Numbered from the stretch's first letter, positions 19,567-28,314 are shown. The stretch: DNA of 64,000 bases from an uncultured Collinsella sp. (GCA_900767675.1 CAAFZX010000022.1:124001-188000); one strand, 5' to 3'. The notes: generated by a model not told the origin, from the sequence alone. Numbers and translations are program-made.

Positions 19567-19584
19567 AGTAAGACATGGGCAACT
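19567..19584 (+). promoter_or_regulatory. Putative metalloregulator operator before the DtxR-type gene
   Basis: AGTAAGACATGGGCAACT shares 14 of 18 positions with the site at 26012-26029 in front of the putative manganese transporter, and has partial dyad symmetry around CATG. Probable autoregulatory site (inference). Confidence 0.5.
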
Positions 19585-19651
19585 TTTGCGGTAAAGTAAA
19601 TCAAGCAAAAGTATCCAAAGGCTAACTAGAAGCCATCGCGAAAGGCGGCCC

Positions 19652-20041
19652 ATGGCCCTGCGTGAATCTGGAGAAGACTATCTCGAATCGATCTACGTTC
19701 TGTCGCAGCGCCAAGGCACGGTGCGCTCGATTGACGTCGCCGAATACCTGGGCGTAACCAAGGCAAGCGTCTCCAAGGCCATGGCGACCTTGGAGAGCAA
19801 CGGCTACGTGGAGATGGGCAAACGCGATGTGCATCTGACGGAACGCGGTCTTGAGGTTGCCCGTCAAATGTGGGAGCGCCATTGCTTTTTTGTGGGGCTG
19901 CTAGAGGACGCAGGCGTATCGCCCGAGGTTGCCTCGCAAGAGGGCTGCCACATGGAGCATTGCCTGAGCGAGGAAAGCTTCGAGAAGCTAAGGTCGATGC
20001 TGGGACGGGAAGATGTAGCGGGTCCAACAACAGAAGCCTAA
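19652..20041 (+). CDS. DtxR/MntR-family metal-dependent transcriptional repressor
   Basis: These regulators bind Fe2+ or Mn2+ and then repress or activate metal-transport genes. The 129-residue protein has the N-terminal winged helix (residues 5-70: GEDYLESIY, then the VAEYLGVTKASVSKAM recognition helix) and a dimerisation domain with metal ligands in CHMEH near 110-115. It lacks the SH3-like third domain, like MntR. The ATG follows AAAGG. A palindrome shared with the putative manganese-transporter promoter about 6 kb away suggests manganese homeostasis as its job, though iron is not excluded. Confidence 0.88.
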   Translation: MALRESGEDYLESIYVLSQRQGTVRSIDVAEYLGVTKASVSKAMATLESNGYVEMGKRDVHLTERGLEVARQMWERHCFFVGLLEDAGVSPEVASQEGCHMEHCLSEESFEKLRSMLGREDVAGPTTEA

Positions 20042-20177
20042 CTGACCCACAGTAGCGCGGAGTTCACGCAAAGCGCGAACCAGCGACCGGGACCAGCGGC
20101 CCTTTCGGCCAAGTCCATTTCAGCAAAGGAACCCCGCCAGCAAGCGATGCCCAAGAATCGCCAGCAACGTTACCGCA

Positions 20178-20304
20178 GGCCGGGACCGGGCTTGGTTTTG
20201 AAACCATTCCGCAGCGCGAGGCCCGCCTTTCCGTTGCTCCGCAGGAGCAGGAAAGACGGGCCTCATGCGCGAGGACGTTTTCAAAACCAAGCCCGGCCCC
20301 GGCC
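20178..20304. repeat. 127-bp nested palindrome between convergent genes
   Basis: The outer arms of 26 bp (20178-20203 and 20279-20304) match with one mismatch; an inner inverted repeat GAGGCCCG..CTTTCC / GGAAAG..CGGGCCTC and a central GCTCC-GCA-GGAGC continue the stem. It can form one long cruciform. It lies between the 3' ends of the convergent regulator and ATPase genes, so it may act as a bidirectional terminator. Confidence 0.75.
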
Positions 20305-20320
20305 GGACAGCCCACAAACG

Positions 20321-22273
20321 CTACAGGTTCTTGACACCCATTGCGCGCATGGCGTTCAGGATGGCGATGATCGCCACGCCTACGTCGCCGAACACGGCAA
20401 GCCACATATTGGCAATGCCGAGCGCCGCCAGCACCAAAATCAGCAGCTTAATCCCCAGCGCGAAGATGATATTCTGCCAGACAATCGTCATGGTCTTGCG
20501 CGCCACACGGATCGCGCGGGAGATGTTGGACGGCTTGTCATCCATGAGCACCACGTCGGCGGCCTCAATCGCAGCATCGGAGCCCATGGCGCCCATGGCA
20601 ATGCCCACATCGGCGCGGGTGAGCACGGGCGCGTCGTTGATGCCGTCGCCGACAAAGGCGAGCTTGCCCTTGCCGTTCTCGCTCGCAAACAGCGCCTCAA
20701 CACGGTCGACCTTGTCGCCCGGCAGCAGCTGCGCGTGGAACTCGTCGAGGCCGAGCTGCTTGGCCACGGCGGCTGCCACTTCCCTGCGGTCGCCCGTGAG
20801 CATAACGGTGCGCTTGACGCCGGCGGCGTGCAGATCGCGGATCGTCTGCTCGGCATCGGCCTTAACGGTGTCTGCAATCACGATGTGGCCGGCGTACACG
20901 CCGTCAACGAGCACATGCAGAATCGTTCCGACGACCTCGCAATCGGGTGCTTCAGCGCCGGCCGCGGCGAGCATCTTGGCGTTGCCGACGACGACATGCT
21001 TGCCGTCGATGGTTGCCGTCACGCCGTGGCCCGCGTCATTAGTGGAATCCGTCACGCGCTTGGGATCGAGCTCGCCCTGGAAGGCAGTGCGTACTGACTG
21101 CGCGATAGGGTGATCGGAGAACGACTCGGCAAGGGCGGCGATTTCGAGCAACGACTGCTCGGTATGGCCGGCCTCGGGGTGCACCGCGACCACCGAGAAC
21201 GTGCCGTTGGTGAGGGTGCCCGTCTTGTCAAAGACGACGGTGTCCACGTCAGCGAGCGTCTCGAGGTAGTTAGAACCCTTGATGAGAACGCCCAGCTTGG
21301 ACGCGCCGCCGATGCCGCCAAAGAAACTGAGCGGCACGCTGATCACCAACGCGCACGGGCAGCTGACGACCAGGAAGGTCAGACCGCGCAGAATCCAGTC
21401 GGACCAGGCGCCGGTGACCAGGCCGCCGCCAAGCGCGAGCACCGCGGCCGCACCGGTGACGGCGGGGGTGTAGACGCGGGCAAAGCGCGTGATGAAGTTC
21501 TCGGTGCGTGCCTTCTTTTCGCTGGCATTCTCCACGAGCTCCAGGACGCGCGCGACGGTGGACTCGCCAAAGGGCTTGGTGGTGCGCACGTGGATGAGGC
21601 CCGTCATGTTGATGCAGCCGCTGATGATATCGTCGCCGGACTTGGCGGGGCGGGGGACTGACTCGCCCGTGAGCGCGGCGGTGTCGAGCTGGGTTTCGCC
21701 CTCGACGATGACGCCGTCGATAGGCACGCGCTCGCCGGGCTTGACCACGATCACGGTGCCGACGGCGATGTCATCGGGAAAGACCTGCTCGAGCGTGCCG
21801 TCGGGCTGTTCGACGTTGGCGTAGTCGGGCGCGATGTCCATCATGGCACTGATCGACTTGCGGCTCTTGCCCACGGCGTATGCCTGGAACAGCTCGCCGA
21901 CTTGGTAGAACAGCATGACGGCGGCGCCTTCGGCCATGTGCGGGTCGGTGTCGGGGAAAAGCACCATGGCAAACGCGCCGATAGTCGCGACGGCCATGAG
22001 GAAGCTCTCGTCGAAGGCCTTGCCGCGGCGGATGTTGTTGAATGCCTTCTGGAGCACGTCGTAGCCGGCAATTAGGAACGGCACCAGGAACAGCACGAAG
22101 CTGGCGTAGATGTCGCCCGGGGTGCCGAATGCAGCGGTGAGGGTGCCGAGCTCATCGAGGGCGTACACCACGGCAAAAATGCCCAGCGCTACCAGGATAC
22201 GGTTGCGCTTATGCTCGAGTGACTCTTTTTTCTTGCGCTTCTTCTTTTTCTTTCTGGGGTCGTCGGTGGCCAT
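20321..22273 (-). CDS. Heavy-metal P1B-type ATPase (Zn/Cd/Pb efflux type)
   Basis: The 650-residue pump should export zinc, cadmium or lead. Motifs: TGES actuator, SCPCALVIS in the metal-binding membrane segment, DKTGTLTNG phosphorylation site, SDHPIAQS (the HP motif), and GDGINDAPVL hinge. The CPC motif and the neighbours point to zinc/cadmium. Unlike many ZntA proteins it has no N-terminal HMA domain; the N-terminus is a Lys/Arg-rich tail. A separate HMA protein is encoded next to it. The start at 22273 has GGGAGGAT upstream. An SmtB-type operator lies in its promoter region, at 22297-22316. Confidence 0.94.
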   Translation of the reverse strand: MATDDPRKKKKKRKKKESLEHKRNRILVALGIFAVVYALDELGTLTAAFGTPGDIYASFVLFLVPFLIAGYDVLQKAFNNIRRGKAFDESFLMAVATIGAFAMVLFPDTDPHMAEGAAVMLFYQVGELFQAYAVGKSRKSISAMMDIAPDYANVEQPDGTLEQVFPDDIAVGTVIVVKPGERVPIDGVIVEGETQLDTAALTGESVPRPAKSGDDIISGCINMTGLIHVRTTKPFGESTVARVLELVENASEKKARTENFITRFARVYTPAVTGAAAVLALGGGLVTGAWSDWILRGLTFLVVSCPCALVISVPLSFFGGIGGASKLGVLIKGSNYLETLADVDTVVFDKTGTLTNGTFSVVAVHPEAGHTEQSLLEIAALAESFSDHPIAQSVRTAFQGELDPKRVTDSTNDAGHGVTATIDGKHVVVGNAKMLAAAGAEAPDCEVVGTILHVLVDGVYAGHIVIADTVKADAEQTIRDLHAAGVKRTVMLTGDRREVAAAVAKQLGLDEFHAQLLPGDKVDRVEALFASENGKGKLAFVGDGINDAPVLTRADVGIAMGAMGSDAAIEAADVVLMDDKPSNISRAIRVARKTMTIVWQNIIFALGIKLLILVLAALGIANMWLAVFGDVGVAIIAILNAMRAMGVKNL

Positions 22274-22296
22274 GACTCGTATCCTCCCATTTGAAT

Positions 22297-22316
22297 GTAT
22301 GAACACTCGCTCATGT
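22297..22316 (-). promoter_or_regulatory. SmtB/ArsR-type operator before the P-type ATPase
   Basis: GTATGAACACTCGCTCATGT resembles the two sites upstream of the regulator gene (23035-23054 and 23070-23089), keeping the TATGAAC..CTCAT core. It lies 24 bases upstream of the ATPase start codon. Confidence 0.6.
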
Positions 22317-22373
22317 AATTTCGCGAGCAAAGGCCGCGGCAAGCGCGGCCTTGCAGGTTGGCGTAAGCCTGGG

Positions 22374-22592
22374 CTAGAGAATGATCTCGCAGTCCGGCTC
22401 GGCGTCGGCGGTGAACTCTACAACGCGGTTGAGCACCTCGTCGAACTCAGCATCATCGGCCTCGAGCGTCAGCTTCTGGGTCATAAAGTTGACGGACACG
22501 GATTTGACGCCCTCGAGCTTGGCCAGCTCGTCCTGAAGCTCGCGCGCGCAGTTGGCGCAGTCGATCTCGTCGAGTTTAAACTGCTTTTTCAT
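22374..22592 (-). CDS. Small heavy-metal-associated (HMA) domain protein
   Basis: The 72-residue protein is one ferredoxin-like HMA domain. The metal site IDCANCARELQDEL near 10-23 has the Asp-Cys-x-x-Cys form seen in zinc/cadmium/lead-type HMA domains rather than the Met form of copper chaperones. It may deliver metal to, or buffer metal for, the neighbouring ATPase, which lacks its own HMA domain. It starts after GGAAAGG. The gene sits between the repressor and the pump on the same strand. Confidence 0.88.
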   Translation of the reverse strand: MKKQFKLDEIDCANCARELQDELAKLEGVKSVSVNFMTQKLTLEADDAEFDEVLNRVVEFTADAEPDCEIIL

Positions 22593-22654
22593 GGTGGGTT
22601 CCTTTCCCTGTTTTGCGGCTTGGGTGCAGGCCGCGCTGGTACCGTGGTTGGTTG

Positions 22655-23020
22655 CTATTCGCAGATATGGCTCATGCCCTGGTTGAGCATGGTGTAGACA
22701 TGGTCGTCGGCGAGCGAGTAGAGGATATTGCGTCCGTCGCGGCGGAATTTGACCAGGTGCGACTGCTTAAGCGTGCGCAGCTGGTGCGATACTGCCGACT
22801 GCGAGGTTGCGGTCGCCTCGGCGATGTCGGCCACGCAGAGCTCGCGGCCCATGAGGGCATAGAGAATTTTGATGCGCGTGGTGTCGCTGAAGACCTTGAA
22901 CAGGTCGGCGAGGTCGTAGAGAAGTTCCTCGTCGGGAAGGTCCTCGGGCGAGCAGGTGGTGGGGATCACGGGTTCGGTGGCCTCGATGTCGGGTTTCGTT
23001 TCATCATCGCGGATGCTCAT
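22655..23020 (-). CDS. ArsR/SmtB-family zinc-responsive repressor
   Basis: The 121-residue winged-helix repressor carries ELCVADIA and SQSAVSHQLRTLKQ as its helix-turn-helix. At the C-terminus the residues DDHVYTMLNQGMSHICE match exactly the D-x-H-(x10)-H-x2-E spacing of the alpha-5 zinc site of SmtB/CzrA. This predicts derepression by zinc (or cobalt/cadmium). Two operator copies lie directly upstream and a third in front of the ATPase. An N-terminal arm of about 28 acidic residues precedes the fold. Confidence 0.93.
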   Translation of the reverse strand: MSIRDDETKPDIEATEPVIPTTCSPEDLPDEELLYDLADLFKVFSDTTRIKILYALMGRELCVADIAEATATSQSAVSHQLRTLKQSHLVKFRRDGRNILYSLADDHVYTMLNQGMSHICE

Positions 23021-23034
23021 TGCAATATCCTTTC

Positions 23035-23089
23035 ATATGAACATGCGCTCATATAACTTACTTTCGAGTATATGAGTGTATGTTCATAT
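23035..23089 (-). promoter_or_regulatory. Paired SmtB-type operators before the repressor gene
   Basis: ATATGAACATGCGCTCATAT (23035-23054) and ATATGAGTGTATGTTCATAT (23070-23089) are inverted relative to each other with two differences. They fit the imperfect 12-2-12-like sites bound by SmtB/ArsR proteins. Confidence 0.75.
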
Positions 23090-23439
23090 GTCAACGACGT
23101 TCAGGTAATTCGTTGCACAAAATGATGGGGAATAGTGGACGAGATCCCGGACTGAGCGGTTTTGATAGCTGATGCCGGGGTGGGTGCCCCTGCGCCGTGC
23201 AGAAATTGGAGTATTCTGCAACGATAGGGGGTCTGCTAATTTATTGCAGGCCAACTAATGCAGCTAAAGAGTTATCTTTGGGTGTCAAACCGATGAGTTC
23301 TTCCTCAAATGTTGCCTAACGTTCTCACGTAAGAGTGATTTCGCTTCACATTTGGATTCACTCGAGGGTGATGGATACCCGGCTCTGCTGAATACTCGCA
23401 ATTTTGCACGTCGCTAGGGTACCCACCTTGTTAGTCAGC
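23090..23439. other. Intergenic region without recognised content
   Basis: About 350 bases lie between the SmtB operators and the 3' end of the next minus-strand gene. I see no gene, convincing hairpin or repeat in it. Confidence 0.5.
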
Positions 23440-24630
23440 CTAGTTTCCGGCCCCGAAGACCTTGCCCTCGGGCGTGAAGCTGCTTGTTTGGTTGAGCGAT
23501 GGACTGTCGGGTTCGGCAGTCTGCATGTCATCGATTGCCGGAGCCTCGTTAATCGTCGGATCGTCCAATGTGATGCCTTCGAGCATTGCTTTTTCGAGGT
23601 CGATTCGTTGACGCTCTTCGGAATCCTGGCGAAACTCCTCCTGGATTCGTTTCTTCTCCTCAATAAACCTTCTGAGCACAAACAGTCTCAGGTCCTCTTG
23701 CATGATTTGAAAGTCTTTTGGCAGACGCGAGGGGCGTATACCTTCTTTTCGTTGGATTGCCGCTATGACCCTAACGAAAGAGCTGGCATGCATAAAGGAA
23801 TAACGGCTGACGGTGATGATTCCGTAGCCCATGGACGCAAGTGCGTTCTTGCGTTCTTCGTCGATGGCGCGGTCTTCTTCAGCGTCGTGATAAAACCCGT
23901 TGTATTCAATATCTGTTCGAGATTTCTTCAGATATGCATCCATAAAGAACTTTTTGCGTCTCGTGAGATTTTTTGCGGCGGCGGTGACCTTCACCTCGTA
24001 GTCGGTCTCAATTCCTTTAATGCCAAGCCCTCCTTCGCTTTTGGGCAACGTGAGCATCATGGCAAAGGCCGTTTCCATGGGAGACCGGCATCCATCGCGT
24101 ACACATTGAATCGCCTTTCGGGCAAGGGCCAAACCGTCGCATCTGGTAATGGAATTAAAGAACTGCTTTAGCCTCTCGGTCGAGGTAAGCGCGAAACGCT
24201 CGGTATAGGAGGTGGAAGAGCCGGGTCCTAGGGAATAAGCGCCGCACAGTTCAAAGTAGTACTCCACTAGTTCGCGAAAAGGGAGATAGGTGGCGGCCTG
24301 AAGTGCACAAAGCTCAACGCCAACAATGTAGATGTCATCTTCTAGCTCTATAAAACGCGAGCATGAGAATCGCTTTGACGAAACGTGGCATCGACAGTCC
24401 ATCGCGTAACGCGCGTTCCTGCGATCAAACACCATTACCTCGAGGCAATCATTTGCGTCGAGGGCAACATCATGTTTGGCAAGCCATTCTGCGGCTGTGT
24501 CGAGGAGTGCTCCGCTGGGGCATGATTCGTAAATTGCGGCAGAGCTGCAGGACTCGATGTCTTTCGCAGACACCGAATGCGCGGCTTGGTAGACCGCTTT
24601 TGCAGTGGTATGTGACAATACGATACTCAT
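23440..24630 (-). CDS. Predicted nuclease-fold (Vsr/DUF559-like) protein of unknown function
   Basis: The 396-residue protein is of a kind frequent in Collinsella-like genomes. A middle segment SPMETAFAMMLTLP..GGLG is followed by RTDIEYNGFYHD and ERKNALASMGYGIITVS, the pattern of a PD-(D/E)XK/Vsr-type core as in DUF559 or AbiEi-associated proteins. The C-terminal 100 residues are charged and may be helical. The ATG is preceded almost directly by a TATATA box and no ribosome-binding site, so the message could be leaderless. A diverged paralogue lies at 32601-33650. Function, and whether the nuclease core is active, are unknown. Confidence 0.7.
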   Translation of the reverse strand: MSIVLSHTTAKAVYQAAHSVSAKDIESCSSAAIYESCPSGALLDTAAEWLAKHDVALDANDCLEVMVFDRRNARYAMDCRCHVSSKRFSCSRFIELEDDIYIVGVELCALQAATYLPFRELVEYYFELCGAYSLGPGSSTSYTERFALTSTERLKQFFNSITRCDGLALARKAIQCVRDGCRSPMETAFAMMLTLPKSEGGLGIKGIETDYEVKVTAAAKNLTRRKKFFMDAYLKKSRTDIEYNGFYHDAEEDRAIDEERKNALASMGYGIITVSRYSFMHASSFVRVIAAIQRKEGIRPSRLPKDFQIMQEDLRLFVLRRFIEEKKRIQEEFRQDSEERQRIDLEKAMLEGITLDDPTINEAPAIDDMQTAEPDSPSLNQTSSFTPEGKVFGAGN

Positions 24631-24980
24631 GGTATATATCGTGTCAGCTAATGCCGTGTTGATGGCGCTGAGTGGGAAAGCCGTTTTAGCGGTCTAACCA
24701 AATGCTGTCCAAAAGCTTGACGCGATTATGGGTTGGTATGCTCCAAATAAATGTTTTCGCAGCTTGGCTATAGCATGGAAACACTCAATTGCTGCACATT
24801 TGGTATCGGTGCATCGCCATCCGAGTACAAATCACGTGTCGGGAAAGTGCTGAAATAAGTAAAAAATAGGGTTCAGAATTTGTGAAGAGCGGGCCTGCTT
24901 ATGGAACGTGGGGCGGCCCCGCTGCGGGGTTTCCCGCTGCGAGGCCGCTCGTGAGCAAGCAGTGTTTGTCGCAGGCGTTG
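24631..24980. other. Intergenic region with one terminator-like hairpin
   Basis: The only structure seen is GCGGCC..GCGGG/CCCGC..GGCCGC at 24913-24948, a stable stem downstream of the exonuclease gene on the minus strand. The remainder looks AT-rich and empty apart from the promoter of the preceding nuclease-like gene. Confidence 0.45.
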
Positions 24981-25949
24981 CTATTTCGCAAACAGGTTCT
25001 TGAGGTTGAACTCGGCTTGGACGGTGCGGAGCATGAGGTCGGTGTCGTCGAGGCCCAGGTGCTGCTCGTTGGCGTCGACGGCGAGGGTGCCGCGGCGGCG
25101 CGCCCAGTTCTCGAGCGCAGCGGGCGCGGACTCGCGGGGGAGCGAGCGCACGTCGGCGTCCAGGCTGCGGCAGATCTGGCGCGAGTCGATGACGATGATC
25201 TTGCCTGCGCGGCGCGCCTCAGCGTAACCGTCCAGATGAATTTTGAACCAGCTGTCCTCGAAGGCGGCATTATGCGCCATGTACGGGTACTTCTTCATGA
25301 GCTTGAGCAGCTGCTTCTGCAGCTCCTTGTTCTCGCGGAACGGCTTTTTGCCGTCGATGTCGTCCCATGTGATGTGATGGATGTTCGATAGCGGCACATC
25401 CTCGCCGCGGTAGATGTCGGGCAGGCCGCAGTAGTGTGCCTCGGCGTCATGCGGCACGGCGTCGCTGGTGAGATCCATGATCTCCCAGCCCACGTTGATG
25501 ATGTAGCCGCGCTCGGGCGCGCGACCGGTGGTCTCGATGTCGATGCCCAGCACCGTGCCTTGGATGGGTTTGCGGGCATAGGCCACGCCGAGTGCGTCGC
25601 GGTCACCGCGGATCTCGCGCATGACGGACGCGGTGGTGCGCTTTTGCATCTTGCCGATGGCGGCGCAGGTGTCGGCGTCGGACAGGCCGCGCGAGAGCGT
25701 CGCGGGCGTCACGTTGCGCAGGCGCGCCTCGCCAATCTGGTCGCACAGGTCGCGGTTGCGGTCGGCCAGGTCGCGCACAGTGGCAAAGTCGAAGCCGGGG
25801 TCGCCCTCGGCGGTAAAGTACTCGGTCTCGAGCACCTTGAGGGCCTCCTCGCCCTTCTGGCGCTCGGACTCCATGGCGCCGTGGTCGCCGTAGATAAACA
25901 TGGGGATAAACGGCTGGCGCTCGTATTCGAGTGCTTGCGAAACATTCAT
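24981..25949 (-). CDS. DEDDh-type 3'-5' exonuclease domain protein
   Basis: Exonucleases of this fold remove nucleotides from 3' ends using two metal ions. The acidic residues are visible in GIDIETTG (near 134), HNAAFEDSW (near 228) and the late HLGLDDTD with the family His. The 322 residues include an N-terminal part of about 130 residues with helical, Arg/Glu-rich sequence that I do not recognise. The start has AGGAG 6 bases upstream. A DNA-repair or RNA-turnover role is possible. It is divergent from the manganese-transporter-like gene. Confidence 0.85.
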   Translation of the reverse strand: MNVSQALEYERQPFIPMFIYGDHGAMESERQKGEEALKVLETEYFTAEGDPGFDFATVRDLADRNRDLCDQIGEARLRNVTPATLSRGLSDADTCAAIGKMQKRTTASVMREIRGDRDALGVAYARKPIQGTVLGIDIETTGRAPERGYIINVGWEIMDLTSDAVPHDAEAHYCGLPDIYRGEDVPLSNIHHITWDDIDGKKPFRENKELQKQLLKLMKKYPYMAHNAAFEDSWFKIHLDGYAEARRAGKIIVIDSRQICRSLDADVRSLPRESAPAALENWARRRGTLAVDANEQHLGLDDTDLMLRTVQAEFNLKNLFAK

Positions 25950-26011
25950 ATGCTGCTCCTTGGACGGGCCGCGTCGCGCGGCTCGGGGTTACTGAGTTGT
26001 GGCGAGATGAT

Positions 26012-26029
26012 AGTTTACCATGGGCAACT
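26012..26029 (+). promoter_or_regulatory. Putative metalloregulator operator before the manganese-transporter-like gene
   Basis: AGTTTACCATGGGCAACT has perfect outer dyad symmetry (AGTT..CCATGG..AACT). It matches the site in front of the DtxR-type gene (19567-19584) at 14 of 18 positions. Confidence 0.6.
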
Positions 26030-26120
26030 ATTGGCACCGCGCCCGGGACAACTACAATACCCTAGTTGACCGCTAGGACTTTTACAATGCTGCCGAAAGA
26101 CACGAAAGGTTCCATCCGTC

Positions 26121-27209
26121 ATGGATTTACTAATTGATATTTTGCTCGACGCCGGTAAGGACACGCTGTCGCTGGTGCCGTTTTTGTTGGTGACGTATTT
26201 GGCTCTTGAAACCCTTGAGCACGTTGCGGGCGATCGCGTCAACGGCGCTATCAAGCGCGCGGGCGCCGCGGGTCCCGTGGTTGGCTCGCTGCTGGGCATG
26301 GTGCCGCAGTGCGGCTTTTCGGCCATGGCGGCAACGCTGTACGCCGGCCGCGTCGTGACGCTGGGCACGCTGGTTGCGGTTTTCCTCTCGACCTCCGACG
26401 AGATGCTGCCGCTGTTGCTTGCCGAGCAGGTTCCCGTGCAGACTATGGCGATGCTTTTGGCTTCGAAGGCGCTGATCGCGCTGGTCACGGGCTTTATCGT
26501 GGACGCCGCCGTTCGCGGGTTGCGCCGCAACGTCCGCGCGCATACGGCGATTCGTCGCACCGTGCTGGGGACCGCGGTCAATCCGGCCCACGTGAACTGC
26601 GCGCACGATGACCACAGCGGTGGCGACATCATTGACGAGGTGGCCGAGGCGGGCGTGAGCGCCGATCACATCCACGAGCTGTGTGAGCGCGACCATTGCG
26701 GCTGCGATGAAGACGAGGACGAACCCGGCCACGACCACAGCCACGACCATGGTCACGCGGACGAGCGCGAGCACCACCACGGCCACGACCACAGCTACTC
26801 CCACGAGGGCGCGCCCGTCGTGTCGATTATCCGCAGCGCAATCTCGCACACCGTGCAGGTGTCGGTATTCATTTTCCTGGTGACGCTAATTCTGGTCGCC
26901 GTCCTTGAGACCTTTGGCGAGTCCGCAATCGAGCAGTTCCTGCGCGGCAATGAGACACTCGCCGTCCTGGGCTCGGCGCTTGTCGGTCTGATCCCCAACT
27001 GCTCGGCCAGCGTCGTTATTACGCAGTTGTACCTCGAAGGTGCGCTGCAGCTGGCGCCGATGCTCGCCGGCACGCTCATTTCCGCCGGCGTGGGCTACCT
27101 GGTGCTGTTCCGCACCAACCGCAGCGCCCGCGAAAACGTCCTGTTCCTGATCATGATGTACGTCATCGGTGCCGGCTGGGGCCTCGTTCTCTCCGCCTTT
27201 GGGCTCTAA
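26121..27209 (+). CDS. Putative manganese (or metal/metalloid) efflux permease with a His-rich loop
   Basis: The 362-residue membrane protein resembles the putative manganese transporter/ArsP-like family: two sets of hydrophobic segments carrying the related motifs GMVPQCGFSAM and GLIPNCSASV, separated by a cytoplasmic loop (about 150-235) very rich in His, Asp and Glu. Such loops bind divalent metals. The operator-like palindrome upstream matches the one before the DtxR/MntR-type gene, which supports manganese or iron as substrate. The ATG follows GAAAGG at moderate spacing. An arsenical export function cannot be excluded. Confidence 0.8.
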   Translation: MDLLIDILLDAGKDTLSLVPFLLVTYLALETLEHVAGDRVNGAIKRAGAAGPVVGSLLGMVPQCGFSAMAATLYAGRVVTLGTLVAVFLSTSDEMLPLLLAEQVPVQTMAMLLASKALIALVTGFIVDAAVRGLRRNVRAHTAIRRTVLGTAVNPAHVNCAHDDHSGGDIIDEVAEAGVSADHIHELCERDHCGCDEDEDEPGHDHSHDHGHADEREHHHGHDHSYSHEGAPVVSIIRSAISHTVQVSVFIFLVTLILVAVLETFGESAIEQFLRGNETLAVLGSALVGLIPNCSASVVITQLYLEGALQLAPMLAGTLISAGVGYLVLFRTNRSARENVLFLIMMYVIGAGWGLVLSAFGL

Positions 27210-27228
27210 GCCCAAAAATCTACCTTGT

Positions 27229-27711
27229 TTAGCGTAACAGCTCGGTGAGGTTGCGCTTAAAGCGGGCGCGGTCTTCGCTGGTGAAGGCTGCCGGCCCGCG
27301 GGTGCGACCGCCAGCGCGGCGCACCTTCTTTTCCTCGTGGCGAATAAACAGTTGCATGTCGATGGTCGCCTTGTCGTAGACGCGCCCGCGCACGCCAATG
27401 GCGGCGGCATCGCGTCCGAGCACCATGCTCGCCAGGCCAATGTCCTGCGTCACGACCACGTCGCCAGCCTGCAGGCGCTCGATAATGGCAAAGTCGGCGC
27501 TATCGGTTCCCACACTCACATCGAGCGTCGTGACCCAAAAGCCCCGACGCGCATGCTCGACGTCGCGCGGGTCGTCGCGGCGAATATGGCGTTCCAGGTT
27601 CTGCGTGCTGTTACCGGCGATAACGACGGCGACGCCCGCCCTCCGCGCGCAGTCGATCGACTCGCGCGTGACCGGGCAGGCGTCGGCATCAATAAAAAGC
27701 GTCTTTGGCAT
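27229..27711 (-). CDS. UPF0178 (YaiI/YqxD, DUF188) family protein
   Basis: The 160-residue protein begins with the family motif FIDADACPVTRE and contains VVTQDIGLASMVL; the fold is PIN-like with conserved Asp residues, and a nuclease activity has been proposed but is not established. The C-terminus is basic. Its start abuts the stop of the DUF308 gene upstream on the same strand, so both are probably co-transcribed. Confidence 0.92.
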   Translation of the reverse strand: MPKTLFIDADACPVTRESIDCARRAGVAVVIAGNSTQNLERHIRRDDPRDVEHARRGFWVTTLDVSVGTDSADFAIIERLQAGDVVVTQDIGLASMVLGRDAAAIGVRGRVYDKATIDMQLFIRHEEKKVRRAGGRTRGPAAFTSEDRARFKRNLTELLR

Positions 27712-28314
27712 CTAGCGCACCAGTTTGCCAAACTGAATGGCGCGGACAATGAGCGTCACGCCAAACACCAGCAGCGCGGCACCGCTAAAGATGATGAGCA
27801 TCTTGGCCGACCACAGCGGATAGATAAACACGAACATACCCGCGATGATGGAGAGTGCGCCGCTCAGGATGGCGAGGGCGCGGTTGGACGAAAGCTCGGA
27901 CTCCAGAATGGACATGACACCTTCGACGATCCAGCCAAAGCCGGCGACGACCACTACAAGCGTGGTGAGCGTTGCGGTCGAGAAGGCCTGATTGCGCAGG
28001 ATTATGACGCCGCCCAGAATGATGAGCAGGTTGGAGATGATGCTCGTAACGCGCCAGCCGGTGGGCAACAGCGGCTCGAAAACAGCGGTAAACAGCCTGA
28101 TCGCGGCCGTGATCACAAAGTAGAAGCCCAGGACGGTCGTCAGGAAGACGAGGGACTTGGCGGGCGCAAACAGCAGCGCGATGCCGGCGACGAGCGCCAA
28201 GACGCCCGTGATGGCGTAAATCCAGCGCACGGCCTTGACGGCCTTGCCTGCCATGCTTTTCTCGTCAAATCCAAACGCGCTCGATTGCTTGTCATCGTTC
28301 TTAAAGATGGCCAT
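27712..28314 (-). CDS. DUF308 (HdeD-like) membrane protein
   Basis: The 200-residue protein has about six closely spaced hydrophobic helices in the pattern of HdeD/DUF308 proteins, beginning at VRWIYAITGVLALVAGIALL near 30. The cytoplasmic N-terminus is charged. In enterobacteria HdeD is linked to acid resistance; the role here is unknown. The start follows GGAAAGGAG. The next gene (UPF0178) follows without a gap. Confidence 0.85.
   Translation of the reverse strand: MAIFKNDDKQSSAFGFDEKSMAGKAVKAVRWIYAITGVLALVAGIALLFAPAKSLVFLTTVLGFYFVITAAIRLFTAVFEPLLPTGWRVTSIISNLLIILGGVIILRNQAFSTATLTTLVVVVAGFGWIVEGVMSILESELSSNRALAILSGALSIIAGMFVFIYPLWSAKMLIIFSGAALLVFGVTLIVRAIQFGKLVR

Noticed and set aside
25950..26120. 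Manganese riboswitch (yybP-ykoY type) before the metal permease
   Set aside because: The leader is short and no matching structure was recognised; the palindrome is better explained as a protein operator.
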